Source of the DNA: Azolla caroliniana
Lineage: Eukaryota; Polypodiophyta
DNA length: 64,000 bases
Direction of reading: 5' to 3'
Assembly: GCA_043228905.1 (NCBI GenBank)
Contig: JBHGNT010000027.1
Coordinates: 310,001-374,000 of the forward strand
The notes below the pieces were generated by a model, which worked only from the letters and a program-made list of their open reading frames with translations, made no database searches and was not told the origin of the DNA. The translations under genes were made by a program, and so were the position numbers. Positions 32,333 through 43,719 of this stretch are shown piece after piece; the stretch's first letter is position 1; every line of letters starts with the position of its first letter.

Positions 32333-32470
32333 GGCGCATAATATGCTTTCTTTCTTCGATGTTCAAAATCTATGTATCCGTTTGAAAACTGATAGAACAG
32401 TAGCAAATTATTCAAGTGGACTGCAAGCCATGATAAAGTTCAGTTCAGGCAGGGTTTCATAAAAATCTGA
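32333..32470 (-). pseudogene. nad9: nad9 5' fragment
   Basis: On the minus strand it repeats the start of nad9 (37606 onward): ATGGCTTGCAGTCCACTT.. to ..GCATATTATGCGCC, with a few substitutions and a 5-bp duplication (CTGAA) just upstream. It then runs into unrelated sequence, so it encodes only about the first 32 codons. Confidence 0.85.
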
Positions 32471-32651
32471 GATTGGTTCTTTATAATCATGGCTGTTTAA
32501 AAAGAAGTGAAAAGGGGCAAGTAATCCCATATACCAATATAGCGAAAAGTGACCGAAGCATGATGCAGGTTCGGTTGAAAGGAAGAACCCGCTAGCCCGC
32601 CCTGAACAAGGGCAAAGCATTCCGTAGGTATATAATCTAATGTGCACTTTC

Positions 32652-32725
32652 CGCATCCTACAGGACTTGAACCTGTGACCTTCAACTTAGAAGGTTGTTG
32701 CTCTATCCGACTGAGCTAAGGATGC
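32652..32725 (-). tRNA. trnR(ucu): tRNA-Arg(UCU), copy 1
   Basis: Acceptor GCATCCT/AGGATGC, D arm GCTC..GAGC, anticodon arm ACCTTCTAAGTTG (UCU), and T loop TTCAAGT. Confidence 0.94.
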
Positions 32726-32811
32726 TGTGCATTACAAACACTTCTAGGCTTTTCAGTTAAGTCAGGTAAAACTTGCTTGCCTTTTCGCCGAAAAAGCAAT
32801 AGAAAAAAGTT

Positions 32812-33162
32812 ATGAATACAAGAAAGAAGAAACCGCAACCGCAGCCCTGGATGATTCTTCCTGAAGTAAGTTCTAAAGAATGCCCTAACCAGATTGATTT
32901 ATCCATTTCACGTAATTCGGTCGGTTACGTGTTTTTCATAGCACCTTTCATGTCGTGCCACATAAAGATGGATTACCTAAAATCAGTTGAATTCCTAAAT
33001 CATGAAAACAACTTTCACACGACGGCATCAAACGGGGCAAATCATCCATCTAGGAAGAACAGGATGTGGTTCCCAAAGAATGCTTTGACACCAGTGTTTC
33101 CTTCCTGTACTCCAGTGTTTTCGGAGCATCCTAATGGTTACACAAAATGGTCAAAACCTTAA
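32812..33162 (+). CDS. ORF116, unknown, in the inverted repeat
   Basis: It begins MNTRKKKPQPQPWMILPE and has no recognised domain. The identical frame occurs at 56097-56447 on the minus strand because it lies in the repeat. Coding status is doubtful. Confidence 0.25.
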   Translation: MNTRKKKPQPQPWMILPEVSSKECPNQIDLSISRNSVGYVFFIAPFMSCHIKMDYLKSVEFLNHENNFHTTASNGANHPSRKNRMWFPKNALTPVFPSCTPVFSEHPNGYTKWSKP

Positions 33163-33594
33163 AGACTTTGGGATTATTAGAAACGAATACTTCCCACACG
33201 TGTTCTCTAGGAGAGATTAGTCTCCCGCGAGTGCCTAAAGAATAGACAATCGACACTTTCTTTTTCAACGAAGGGAGTCCTTCACATTCCCATAGCCCTT
33301 TCTCTCTAGCTTTCTCTTGCTATACCGTCGCCGTTGCTGTTCTCAACCCTTTCATAATGTTACGCGGGCAGGAGAGCACTGAGGTAAAGTAACGGACGAG
33401 GGGGCACTATGATGGGTGGAAGGGGCGGGCCGGTGATTTTCAAGAGCGGATACGGAAGGAGAAAGGATGCGACTCCTCTCCTGCGTCGTCCATTCGAAAT
33501 GATCGTTTAGTCAAGGTGTAGGGAGAATTTCACTAAATCCCGGGCTAGGTGATGAGGAAATAAAAGTTCAATACTCCAACACCCCAAAAAGAAA

Positions 33595-33665
33595 GCATAC
33601 AACGTTTAAGACCCGTAAAATCTATCACTAGCTAAACAATCATTCGGTCATGTCACTCGTTCCAT
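33595..33665 (+). pseudogene. atp9: atp9 fragment
   Basis: The sequence around CTAGCTAAACAATCATTCGG aligns with the middle of atp9 (44530-44595; ..[12 protein letters not shown]..). Two single-base insertions break the frame, and the 5' and 3' parts are missing. Confidence 0.7.
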
Positions 33666-35907
33666 CAGTCTTTCACGATCCGATTCTGGTTCTATCTGCT
33701 TTAGGGGTGGCCTACAGCACAGGTCCTGCAGGGGTCGCCCCCCACGGTTTCATAGCTGCTTTCGAGACTCGATTCAAAGGCAAAGGGAAAGGCAAAGCCA
33801 CGGCAGGTTTGGTCCGCCGGAACGGCGATCCGACCGGCATGGCCTGCGGAAACTAAACCGACATTCTATCATCGAAATGTTTGTTCTGTGCCGGCACTTA
33901 ACCGCAGGCAGTTTCCGCCACGTTTACAGTAATGGGGAATCGACCGAAAGTCAAAGCCAGAACTGTACGGTGCAGGCAAACCAGCTATTCAGCAGTTCTC
34001 AACCCCATTCTTTTCGTTGTCGAAGGATCTGGAAAACGACCTGTCTCTCCTCCTATAACTTAGATAGAATTTATAGATTACTTTGCTGCTTGCTTTTTGG
34101 TAGAAATTGAATGACCAGAAAGGGACCCTCTTTACCTTCCACCTAAGCCGCCCGCGCAAGAAAGAAGAGCTCGAAGCCAATCCCACAGCGGGAACAGTGA
34201 AGCAGGTCTTTCCGTCCAAAAAGAATAATACGGCTATTCTCACAAACGAATTGTTCCCTTTTAGAGAAAAGAAGTTAGTAGAAGTCTACTCAGGGGAGGA
34301 TAAAAGAATATGAGACGAGCGGCGCTTCGCCCAGGAAGAATATGAGCTAAAAATGAGCTGCTTTATCAGATGCTTCACCAGGTTTTTTGCCTCGCAGGAC
34401 ATTTATAATCTAAAGGGATTCCCATTCACTAAACCCTAAAACCTTACTTGAAACAAAATCGTTATGGATACGAAGAACGAGCAGGAGAGGGACGTCTGAC
34501 CTCTTCGGGCAGGTTAACGCCTAGCCTACTAATTAGACCTAAACACTAAATAAAAAAGCACATGCAAAGGCTCAATAACTATCTATTCGTTAATTTTACC
34601 AACATCGTCAGTAGAAGAGGAAGTGCTGCAAGCACAGCAGACACCGCTGAAGCATTAGATCAACCGCACATCAATGAGCGTGTAACTCAGACTGAGGGTA
34701 CGGAAGATATTGAGCGGATTGAAGAACTCGACTCCCTGATGAAGGGAGCTTACGCTAAATACGAATGGCGCAGAGCTATACAATTAATGCGGCGTTTTAT
34801 AATCCAATAAGATTATTTCGGCCGAAGAATCCTTACCTATATCGCAGTATACCATAGAACACAACTCACCCTACGAGGATGCCGCAGAAAGCAGCAACGC
34901 GCCTATGATGCGGGCCGCCGCAGAAGACGACAATTTACCGCCCATCGATTCACCTACGAGGGCAGAGGCGGAAAGCTGAATTTCCACGTTCGCCGGCATA
35001 CTATTTTTAGTGTAAATGAGGCGGAAGTAGCAGGTGGGTGCTTCTAAAATAAAGCAAAGTAGAAGAAAGAGGAAGAACCAGATAGAAGTCAAAGGTCTAG
35101 CTCTAGTAGATACAAGACCCTACCGGGTGCTTCTAAAGTGAAAGAAATGGAAAGAGAAGAATTGGATCAGTAAGGTAGGATATTAATCGTAAAAGATAAC
35201 ATGAATAATTTCCAATATTAAAGTTTACCTTGTTTTTTGTGTTTTAGGCAAGCAAGAGCTCTACTTACTTTACTGATTTCTTTTGATGTACTGAGAGCTA
35301 ACGGAGCTCCTTGCATAAGGTTCAACTCCTCATCAGTGCATGTTAGCTTCGGCAACGAGCAGGGATGAGCACGGTCTTGGTTCGTAGTTTAGCTTCCCGG
35401 TTGGCTGGCTTGGCTGGCAAATCGTCTCTGTGGTTCATCGTTTCATGCCGCATCACAGCAAGCAGAAAAAACGGATTGATATACGCGGGCACAGCCAACA
35501 GCTGAACCTAATCATCGGGGTTTACTAATGGCTTGTAGTCTAGCTTCACTGTAGTCTGTTAGCTGCCGCTTTACGTTTGTCTCGCAGCTCCACCAAAGGT
35601 GCGCAGCATGGCTGCAGTCCGGCTGGCTGCTTTTCGTGTTCGTAATTCTGATACTTGGTGTAACAGATTCTTCCCGAATTTCACAATTCTTCACGCTCCG
35701 TCCGCAGTTCAGCTCTACACCGCATCTTCCTGGAAGTGGCTTCTGCTATATGCAGCTGTTTTTTTTGTAGAAACAGGTCATCCGCTGCTTCTGGCGGCTT
35801 CTGCTATACCCTCTGTTGGCCGTGTTCATATCTGCTCGTTTGTCCTTTTCTTTTTTTTTGCTCGTCTTTGGTTTCTAGGTCTGGCGCATTTTTGTTGCTG
35901 GCTGCAT

Positions 35908-35940
<33 letters not shown>

Positions 35941-35941
35941 C
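35908..35941. repeat. (TGCC)n tandem array
   Basis: About eight units. Confidence 0.95.
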
Positions 35942-36569
35942 TGTTGGCAGCTTTCTGCCGGCCGGTTCTAGCTTTCTAGCTGGCTGCAACTTTCAAGCAA
36001 GGTCTGGTGCATCTCTTCTCTGCGGTTCCTCCGGGATGAACCGGCGCGCGCGCGCGGCGGAAGAAGCGGGCACGCACGCCTTTGTATCTCTGGGTCTGGC
36101 ACGTCTTCTCCATGTGTGATTGCTGCTTAGCTGCCGGCTAATGAGCTCACAGTCAATGCGCAGCCGCGTGCAGCGGTAGTAATAAGGACTTGAACCCCAG
36201 CGAATCAGCAAGAAGGGCAACAACTCTTCCTCGGGAAATGAAAGAAGCCTCAGCGCGGCACCACCACCTTCGGCCCGGGACCACCATCTTCGGCCTCGAC
36301 GGGACCACCATTATCTTCGGCCCCAGCGACGGTCTATCCGTAGCGGGCTTCTGATCAGTTCGCGCTAGAAATGAAATCCTGCCTGAGAAATTCAAGATTC
36401 TCTTCGCCGATTCTTGGGTTTCAGGATACGAAGCATAGCCTCGACAAAAAACCATGCTAGGCTTTGATTTTGTCAATTCGAACTTGCGTACAATGTTGTA
36501 GTCCCTACAATGCTGCAATAGCGTTCTCCGCTCCTATTGCCATTTCCGTCTCTGTATTCTTAATATACC

Positions 36570-36570
<1 letters not shown>

Positions 36571-36606
<36 letters not shown>
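36571..36606. repeat. (TTGC)n tandem array
   Basis: About nine units. Confidence 0.95.
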
Positions 36607-36859
36607 GCCAAAAAGCTATCGACTTGAAGGGGTCCCTGCCAATGCTAGGCCATGTAGTTAATCTGTGTTTGCGGTCCACTAACGCATGAACCGCCGGCTT
36701 CACCCGGCCGCATTTGGTCCCTGTGACGCTGTTAGCGCTAGGTAAGCTTCTAACCACCGGCGGAGGTCTGAATTATTCTAAATTTGTTCTATAACCCGAA
36801 ATTTCGTATATAGAAAGATCGTTGGCAATTGCCTTTGTTCCATGGCTTTCTCTCTCTGA

Positions 36860-36946
36860 GGAAGGGTGGCCGAGCGGTTTAAAGTGTAGCACTGGAAATG
36901 CTATGTAGACTCTTGTTTACCGAGGGTTCGAATCCCTCCCCTTCCT
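36860..36946 (+). tRNA. trnS(gga): tRNA-Ser(GGA)
   Basis: Acceptor GGAAGGG/CCCTTCC, anticodon GGA in CACTGGAAATG, long variable arm, and T loop TTCGAAT. Confidence 0.93.
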
Positions 36947-37538
36947 TGCCATGAATACCCCATCCACGATTTGATCGAAAAAAAAACCTAAAGCCGCCGC
37001 CTTCAGCAGCAAGTCGACAATTAATTTGGTAAATGAATTCACGATTCTTCAATACTTTCACCCGCCCTATTGACTGGCTCGTTCAGGCATGATTCATCCG
37101 GAAACGGTGGCTTTGCGATTCGCACGAGTGATGCAAGGATTATCGTATAATAACAATCCCTGGGATGCCCGTGATGAGAACCTTGGCTTGCTCCTTTCTT
37201 TTGGTGTAGGAATGGCTTTAGAGCAAACCCCCCCAGCCGCCGTACTCGGGTATGCGATCTTCCAACGTTGTGAATGAGAAGTTTGCTTCATATGCACAAA
37301 ACTAGTTGAGAAGATTGGCCCATCAATCGAACCCACCACGGCCCCAGAACCTTTTCGCTTTGGCGCGGATGAAGCGGTTGCCAGCACGCATTCCAAAGCC
37401 GCCCATCAAGGAACCCTAACGAAAAGCATATAGAATCTTTGGGTAGGGATCCTTAATTGATGATAAGGCTGCCGGGATACGGCGGAATCTCATGACCGGC
37501 CTCGACGCGGTTTCGCTTAAGGTTTCAGCCCTCCGATT
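36947..37538. other. spacer trnS(gga)-nad9
   Basis: No recognised gene. A 62-codon ORF at 37089-37277 is unassigned. Confidence 0.5.
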
Positions 37539-37588
37539 AAACAGCCATGATTATAAAGAATCAATGCTCACTACGATTTTTATGAAAC
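37539..37588 (+). promoter_or_regulatory. 5' leader block shared by nad9 and nad4L
   Basis: About 50 bp here match 56761-56809 with one indel and one substitution. It ends 18 nt before the nad9 start and 19 nt before the nad4L start. A shared 5' UTR or promoter region is inferred from position. Confidence 0.6.
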
Positions 37589-37605
37589 CCTGCCTGAACT
37601 TTATC

Positions 37606-38160
37606 ATGGCTTGCAGTCCACTTAAATAATTTGCTACTGTTCTATCGGTTTTCAAACGGATACATAGATTTTGAACATCGAAGGAAGAAAGCATATTATG
37701 CGCCACTCCGGACTATCCATTTTAATTCCTGTGGTTTTCGAGGTATCATATCAATATACGTCTTGGAATTCCGATCGATACTCGCGGAGTTGATTATCCT
37801 TCTCAAAAATGAAGATTCGGAGTAGTCTATAACTCACCAAGCATTTGATATAACCCATGCATTCGTGTACGAATTGGTGTAGATGAAATCACTTCTGCAA
37901 GTTTGGTAATCAGTATATCCCTATCAGCCGGCCGGTGGGAGCGAGAAGTGCGGGATACGTCTGGTTTACATTCTCCTAATTATCCTGATTTACGCCGTAC
38001 ATTAACCGATTACGGTTTCGAGGGTCATTTATTATGAAAAGACTTCCTCTTAAGTGGATACGTGGAAGTACGTCACGATGATCTGGAGAAATGTGTGGTT
38101 CCTGAACTGATGGAGATGGTTCAAGAATTTTGCTATTCTGATTTGGCCAGTCCTTGGCGA
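37606..38160 (+). CDS. nad9: NADH dehydrogenase subunit 9
   Basis: Nad9 is the 30-kDa-type subunit of the complex I peripheral arm. The frame reads MACSPLK*FATVLSVFKRIHRF*TSKEESILCATPDYPF*FLWFSRYHINIRLGIPIDTRGVDYPSQK*RFGVVYN.., [92 protein letters not shown]. Stops fall at Gln, Arg or Trp sites. The final CGA (38158-38160) fits an edited UGA stop, giving 184 residues. No intron is present. Confidence 0.95.
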
Positions 38161-38233
38161 CTAATGCCGCCCAGATCCTTTTGTAATTTTGCCAGTCCTT
38201 GGCGACTAACGCCGCCCAGATCTTTTAGTACTA
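38144..38233 (+). repeat. 45-bp tandem duplication at the nad9 3' end
   Basis: GCCAGTCCTTGGCGACTAA, GCCGCCCAGATC and neighbours occur at 38146 and again at 38191 with small changes. Both copies carry the CGA stop precursor. Confidence 0.88.
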
Positions 38234-38340
38234 ACCGCCGAGGCGGCTCGGAAGCCCTCCGAATCCGAAATCAGTTCATTGTAAACCGACGAGCGGTCGG
38301 GATAAAGAAAGAAAGAATAGGTGCATGCTGGCCCAAGTAG

Positions 38341-38371
<31 letters not shown>

Positions 38372-38409
38372 CTTCGGGATGGGGGCTTGATGAATCCCCC
38401 ATCCCAACC

Positions 38410-38497
38410 GGAGGTATGGCTGAGCGGCTTAAGGCATTGGTTTGCTAAATCAACATACAATCTTCTTGTATCATGGGTTCGAATCCCATTTCCTCCG
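38410..38497 (+). tRNA. trnS(gcu): tRNA-Ser(GCU), copy 2
   Basis: Identical to 26226-26313, inside the 4.1-kb repeat. Confidence 0.92.
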
Positions 38498-38863
38498 AGC
38501 GAGTGCGAAGCACGAGCGATGCGACAGTGACGTGATGGAAGAAACCCATACATTGCTTTTTGGGAATGCGGCAGTGGCCTGCCGGGAGAGACCTAGCCGG
38601 TAAGGGAGTGCTAGTTTTTGCTTCTTTTCTTTTCTTTTCTTGCGCGCTTGCTGCTTTTAAGGTAACATCAATGCTGCTTTAATAACCAGTAGTGCAAGTT
38701 CATTTGGACGGACAGCGGGAAATGCGATCAATAACACGTGGAGTTGGGTCTGCGGGCAAGCAAACATTCCCCCGCACAAGTAGATTGAATAGGAGTTGGC
38801 CGGCTTCTTTTTTTCTAAAATAAATTCCGATTCGCTAGAGAGAGATCAATTGCTTGCTTGCTT

Positions 38864-38936
38864 GCGGGGTGGAGTAAATGGCCAACTCGTCAGGCTCATG
38901 ACCTGAAGACTGCGGGTTCAAACCCTGCCCCCGCAC
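38864..38936 (+). tRNA. trnfM(cau): initiator tRNA-fMet(CAU), copy 2
   Basis: Identical to 26680-26752, inside the 4.1-kb repeat. Confidence 0.9.
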
Positions 38937-40110
38937 TACATGTTGTCAACAGTAAAAAAGCAAATGAAGATTATTGTATAATAATCCATGCTTAAGAATG
39001 GGAAACTAACGTGACTATTCATATTGTCAATTCGTTATCATTCGTGTTGTCAATGAGACGGTGACATTCCAATGAAGCGGTTTTCATCATCATGAAGGCC
39101 TTCATGCATGCATGAAGAACCTGTTTGGTTTGATGAACATGCCGGTTCATCATGCTTGCTGTTTAAAATACTCGTTAGGTGGTTCCGCTTTTCTTTTGGG
39201 GAAGGCGTGCGTTTCAGGCTTGCAGGGAAAAGTGCCATTTCCGAGTTCAAAGATTGCTGCTTTAAAGTGGAAAGAAAAGTGCAAAGCATCTTCTTGCCAG
39301 TGATTCATCAAGATTGCCGCCGGCTCGGTTTAAAGTGAAAAGAAAAGTGCTGCTTTGCTTTGCTTTGCTGGATTCGCAGATTATGGCCAGAAGATGATAT
39401 TGCCTTCTTGCATGATCCTTCTGAATTTTACCAACGGAATTTCGAAATTCCAGCATTCAATTCTTTCCGCAATCTGAGCCGCATTAAAGATTATCGTATA
39501 ATAATCCATGAATATTCAGGCCTTCTTGAAAGTTCAAAAGAAGAACTTTGGTAGCCATTTATATTACACTTTTTACCGCTTCTTCTTCTTCCGCAGTGCA
39601 GTTTTCTTGCGCTTCATGAAGAAAAGGTGCTGTTTGAAATTGTAGCTTGAATCTTATCGGAAAACTAACTCTAGGCCTTCTTGATGAACAGCTATGGATA
39701 ATACGGCGGAAGTTGCTTGCGGGGAAGAACCAAGGTGGTGGATGAACCCGCTGCTTCATCAGCGCGATGAAGACGATTAACGCTACTTATCGGCTACGGT
39801 AAAGTCAGACGGCCCGATGGGGGAGTTGGTAGCAGAAGCTAGACAATTGCGGCGCGGCCCAACAAGAAAAGAAAAGAAGCGGATTGACGTGGCCGCAGTC
39901 ATTCGACCTCCCCATGCTATCTGAGTGGATGCACCTCACCCTTCCACTGGCTATGCGGGGACTGGACCAATGTGATCTCGCCTTGACGTTGGCGGTCCGG
40001 CTTATGGAGAAGAGACCAACTGTGGTGTGGCCTTCTCCAACCAAGAGTCACACCAAAATTCAAATATTGCACATGAATTCATCAACCTGCCTCGTATGGC
40101 AGAAATTGAC

Positions 40111-40285
40111 CAAAAAACCGAGTTTGATCCTGGCTCAGAATGAACGCTAGCGATATGCTTAACACATGCAAGTCGAACGTTGTTTTCGTCTATAGAACAG
40201 TTGAAGACAAAGTGGCGAACGGGTGCGTAACGCGTGGGAATCTGCCAAACAGTTTGGGCCGAATCCCAAAGAAACGAAAGCAGCT

Positions 40286-40321
<36 letters not shown>

Positions 40322-40429
40322 GCTTTTCGATAAAGCTAAAAAGCGCTGTTTGATGAGCCTGCGTAGTATTAGGTAGTTGGTTGGGTAAAGGCTGACCAAG
40401 CCGCAGATGCTTAGCTGATCTTTTCGGAC

Positions 40430-40467
<38 letters not shown>

Positions 40468-40623
40468 GTAGGGAGGCAGCAGTGGGGAATATCGGACAAT
40501 GGGCGAAAGCCCGATCCAGCAATATCGCGTGAGTGAGTGAAAAACGTCGCTAACGCGAGGAAGGGCAATGCCGCTTGTAAAGCTCTTTCGTCGAGTACGC
40601 GATTATGACAAGACTCGAAGAAG

Positions 40624-40659
<36 letters not shown>

Positions 40660-40899
40660 GACGGGGGGGGCAAGTGTTATTCGGAATGACTGGGCGTAAA
40701 GGGCACGTAGGCAGTGAATCAGGTTGAAAGTCAAAGGCGCCAGCTCAACTGGCGGAATGCTTTCAAAACCAATTTACTCGAGTGGGACAGAGGGGAGTGG
40801 AATTTCGTGTGTAGGGATAAAATCCGGAGATATACGAAGGAACGCCGAAGTAGCGAAGGCAGCTTTCTGGGTCTCTACTGACGCTGAGGTGCGAAAGCT

Positions 40900-40935
<36 letters not shown>

Positions 40936-41055
40936 TGCCGTAAACGATGAGTGTTCGTCCTTGGTCCGCGGATCGGGGGCCCAGCTAACGCGTTAAACAC
41001 TCCGCCTGGGGAGTACGGTCGCAAGACTGAAACTCAAAGGAATTGACGGGGGCCT

Positions 41056-41088
<33 letters not shown>

Positions 41089-41195
41089 ACAACGCGCAAA
41101 ACCTTACCAGCCCTTGACATATGAACACTTGACGTATGAACACTTGACATATGAACCGGTGTGCTTGTCCTTAACGGGATGAAACGAAAATTCAT

Positions 41196-41234
<39 letters not shown>

Positions 41235-41670
41235 CGTTTTTGGTTAACTCCTATAACGAGCGAAACCCTCGTTTTGTGTTGCTAAGATATGCTGCTCCCA
41301 GAGGATCAATGTCATCATTCACCCTCGGCAAGCAGGAACATAGAACATGGGCTGGCTTCCGACGAACTTGAGGTTCCGACGAGCGAGCCGGTGGTAAGTG
41401 AGCCGCTTCATCGGTACCTGCCCATGAATCTGTGTTCAGTCAGCGGTTAGCCAGGATTGATGACACTCCCTCTGTGCCGATGTTGCACTCACAAGAGACT
41501 GCCCGTAGTTCTACTATGGAGGAAGGTGAGGATGACGTCAAGTCCGCATGGCCCTTATGGGCTGGGCTACACACGTGCTACAATGGCAATTACAATAGGA
41601 AGCAGGGCCGTAAGGCGGAGCGAATCCAGAAAGATTGCCTCAGTTCGGATTGTTCTCTGCAACTCGAGAA

Positions 41671-41720
<50 letters not shown>

Positions 41721-41939
41721 TGTACTCGGGCCCCGTACACACCGCCCGTCACACCCTGGGAATTGGTTTCGCCCGAAGCATCGACCAGAGATCACCCATT
41801 ACTAAAGTGTTCCATGCCTACGTTGAGTGTGGCCCATTTTGGTATTGGTGGTCTTCTTGGCGCATATCACGGTTGGGTCAGTGACTGGGGTGAAGTCGTA
41901 ACATGGTAGTCGTAGGGGAACCTGTGGCTGGAGGGAATC
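40111..41939 (+). rRNA. rrn18: mitochondrial small-subunit (18S) rRNA, copy 2
   Basis: It matches copy 1 at 27927-29755 except for the inverted hairpin loop at 40551-40554 (TAAC against GTTA) and TA against GC at 41819-41820. It has the same (GCTT)n insertion and triplicated 15-nt block. Confidence 0.96.
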
Positions 41940-42294
41940 TCAAAGGGAAGCGCCAGCGTCCTTTCGTTAACTGTACTGACTTGATGAAGTTAATTCCAAG
42001 TTGGGTAAATGCCGGCCCGGCCCGGCCCGGCCCGGCCCGGCCGGATGAAGCGCTATGCGCGAGGAGGAAGCGCTTCTTCATGAAGCGCATGAAGGGATTG
42101 AAACCGTAGACCAATCGCGGATGAAGCGGTTAACAGTTGAGCTACCAGCGCGGGAAGGGAAAATGTACGGTTAGTATCATATACATTCTTTGACTTTCGA
42201 GCCGCCTCATGACCTGTGAGACGTTAACTATTCAAAGACCCCAGCTGCTTGCTGCTTTCTTCGAGATTTCATGAACCTCGCTAAAGCCTAAAGC

Positions 42295-42327
<33 letters not shown>

Positions 42328-42546
42328 TGGAGTTCGAAAAACGTATAGATCGAAAGACGACGACAAAGCGAAGGCCTTCATTGCATTGCTGCGACTTGCT
42401 TGCTGCAAGGACATAAGACTTTCTTTCTAGGCCCTTTTCCCTTCCCGAGATTGAGTGATGAGAGATCGGGTGCCAACCAAGCGGCTTAGGCGCTAATCGA
42501 TAGCTTACGCCGGCCCTCAACCATTACTGCTGGGGATGGCCCACGC

Positions 42547-42581
<35 letters not shown>
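42547..42581. repeat. (GCAA)n tandem array
   Basis: About eight units, ending two bases before trnP(ugg). Confidence 0.95.
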
Positions 42582-42582
<1 letters not shown>

Positions 42583-42656
42583 CGAGGTGTAGCGCAGTCT
42601 GGTAGCGCATCTGTTTTGGGTACAGAGGGCCATAGGTTCGAATCCTGTCACCTCGA
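42583..42656 (+). tRNA. trnP(ugg): tRNA-Pro(UGG)
   Basis: Acceptor CGAGGTG/CACCTCG, anticodon arm TCTGTTTTGGGTACAGA (UGG), and T loop TTCGAAT. Confidence 0.95.
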
Positions 42657-43022
42657 TTATTGCCGTGTACTGGGCGGGTAACCTTTCGCTCCGTCCTTTT
42701 TCCACGTCTTTCTCTGCGCTTCTTGCGGCTTCTTGTGGCATAACTCTGTCCACGGATCAAACAAGCATTGTAACCTGCCTGCCTGAAACTTCTCTGAAGA
42801 CATGACCTTCTGAGTCATCTAGGCATTCATTTTGAAACCCGGAAATTTCGTATATAGAGTTGTGAAGACTATGCCTCCTATAGATAGTAGGAAATGGTTA
42901 ACCCGAAGGTCCTAGGATTGAGAGGAGGTACTACAGATCGTAGTGCTTTAACCTCTTGCCATAAGCATCTGGCTGGGTGTAGAGTTGATTCAAGCACGTC
43001 TTCATCAGGTTTTCAAAGCCAA

Positions 43023-43094
43023 GTCCCTTTCGTCTAGTGGTTAGGACATCGTCTTTTCATGTCGAAGAAACGGGTTCGATTCCCGTAAGGGATA
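43023..43094 (+). tRNA. trnE(uuc): tRNA-Glu(UUC)
   Basis: Acceptor GTCCCTT/AAGGGAT, anticodon TTC in CGTCTTTTCATG, and T loop TTCGATT. A (TTGC)n array starts 7 bp downstream. Confidence 0.94.
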
Positions 43095-43099
43095 ACTTT

Positions 43100-43100
<1 letters not shown>

Positions 43101-43134
<34 letters not shown>
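43101..43134. repeat. (TTGC)n tandem array
   Basis: About eight units directly after trnE(uuc). Confidence 0.95.
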
Positions 43135-43135
<1 letters not shown>

Positions 43136-43686
43136 GGGAGGCTAGCAAAAGGTCCCTAGCCTCTTCGTTAGAGGGTTGAGCAAGAGGTCCACAGGACCCC
43201 AAGGTCCCGTAGTCCCCACGATGAGTGAGGGCTGGTTTCTCGTGGTTCAGAATGTAAACATCCCCCGCTGAACCCACCGCATCGTCTCATGTGGGTGTCT
43301 TAACACTTTCTGAATTGCCGACGACAAGACAATCTGTTCGTTGATCGAAGTCTTGAGCGATTGGGGGGTTCAGTTGAAATTTTGCTTGCCGGCTGACTGA
43401 CGTTCTCAACAACCAACCAACGATGGGCCAACGAACGAACGAGACCATATGCACCGCGGCATTCCCCTTCCCCGCGCGCGAGCCTTTTCATCCGGATGAA
43501 CAAATTCGTCACTCAACGGCGGGCGGTCAATTCGCGTAGTTTTTATTTTGTGCACAATCTAACTCTTGTGACCGAAAGCGTGCTCATGTCAACGAGACAA
43601 GTGCGCCGGAAGAGTCACTGGAGGAGTAGCGAAGGTGCGTGCCGGAGATCCCCCTTCGACTGATGAGAGCGAATCAAACTCTGACG

Positions 43687-43719
<33 letters not shown>
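43687..43719. repeat. (GCAA)n tandem array
   Basis: About eight units. Confidence 0.95.

Larger units (their letters stand above)
32468..33453. repeat. 986-bp inverted repeat, left copy
   Basis: It is the reverse complement of 55806-56791, as read here without length difference. It contains trnR(ucu) and a 116-codon ORF. Inverted copies of this size can flip the 22-kb region between them. Confidence 0.95.
33666..36859. other. long spacer without recognised genes
   Basis: Several unassigned ORFs are present (33650-33856, 34107-34313, 34562-34810, 35599-35979). A (TGCC)n array lies at 35908-35941, a CG dinucleotide run near 36044 and a (TTGC)n array at 36571-36606. Confidence 0.5.
38301..42447. 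repeat. 4147-bp direct repeat, copy 2
   Basis: See copy 1 at 26117-30263. Copy 2 joins to nad9 on its left and to trnP(ugg) on its right, so the two copies have different flanks on both sides. Confidence 0.95.

Noticed and set aside
36170-36215. Possible minus-strand tRNA near GGACTTGAACCCC
   Set aside because: The T stem is mismatched and no acceptor pairing was found.
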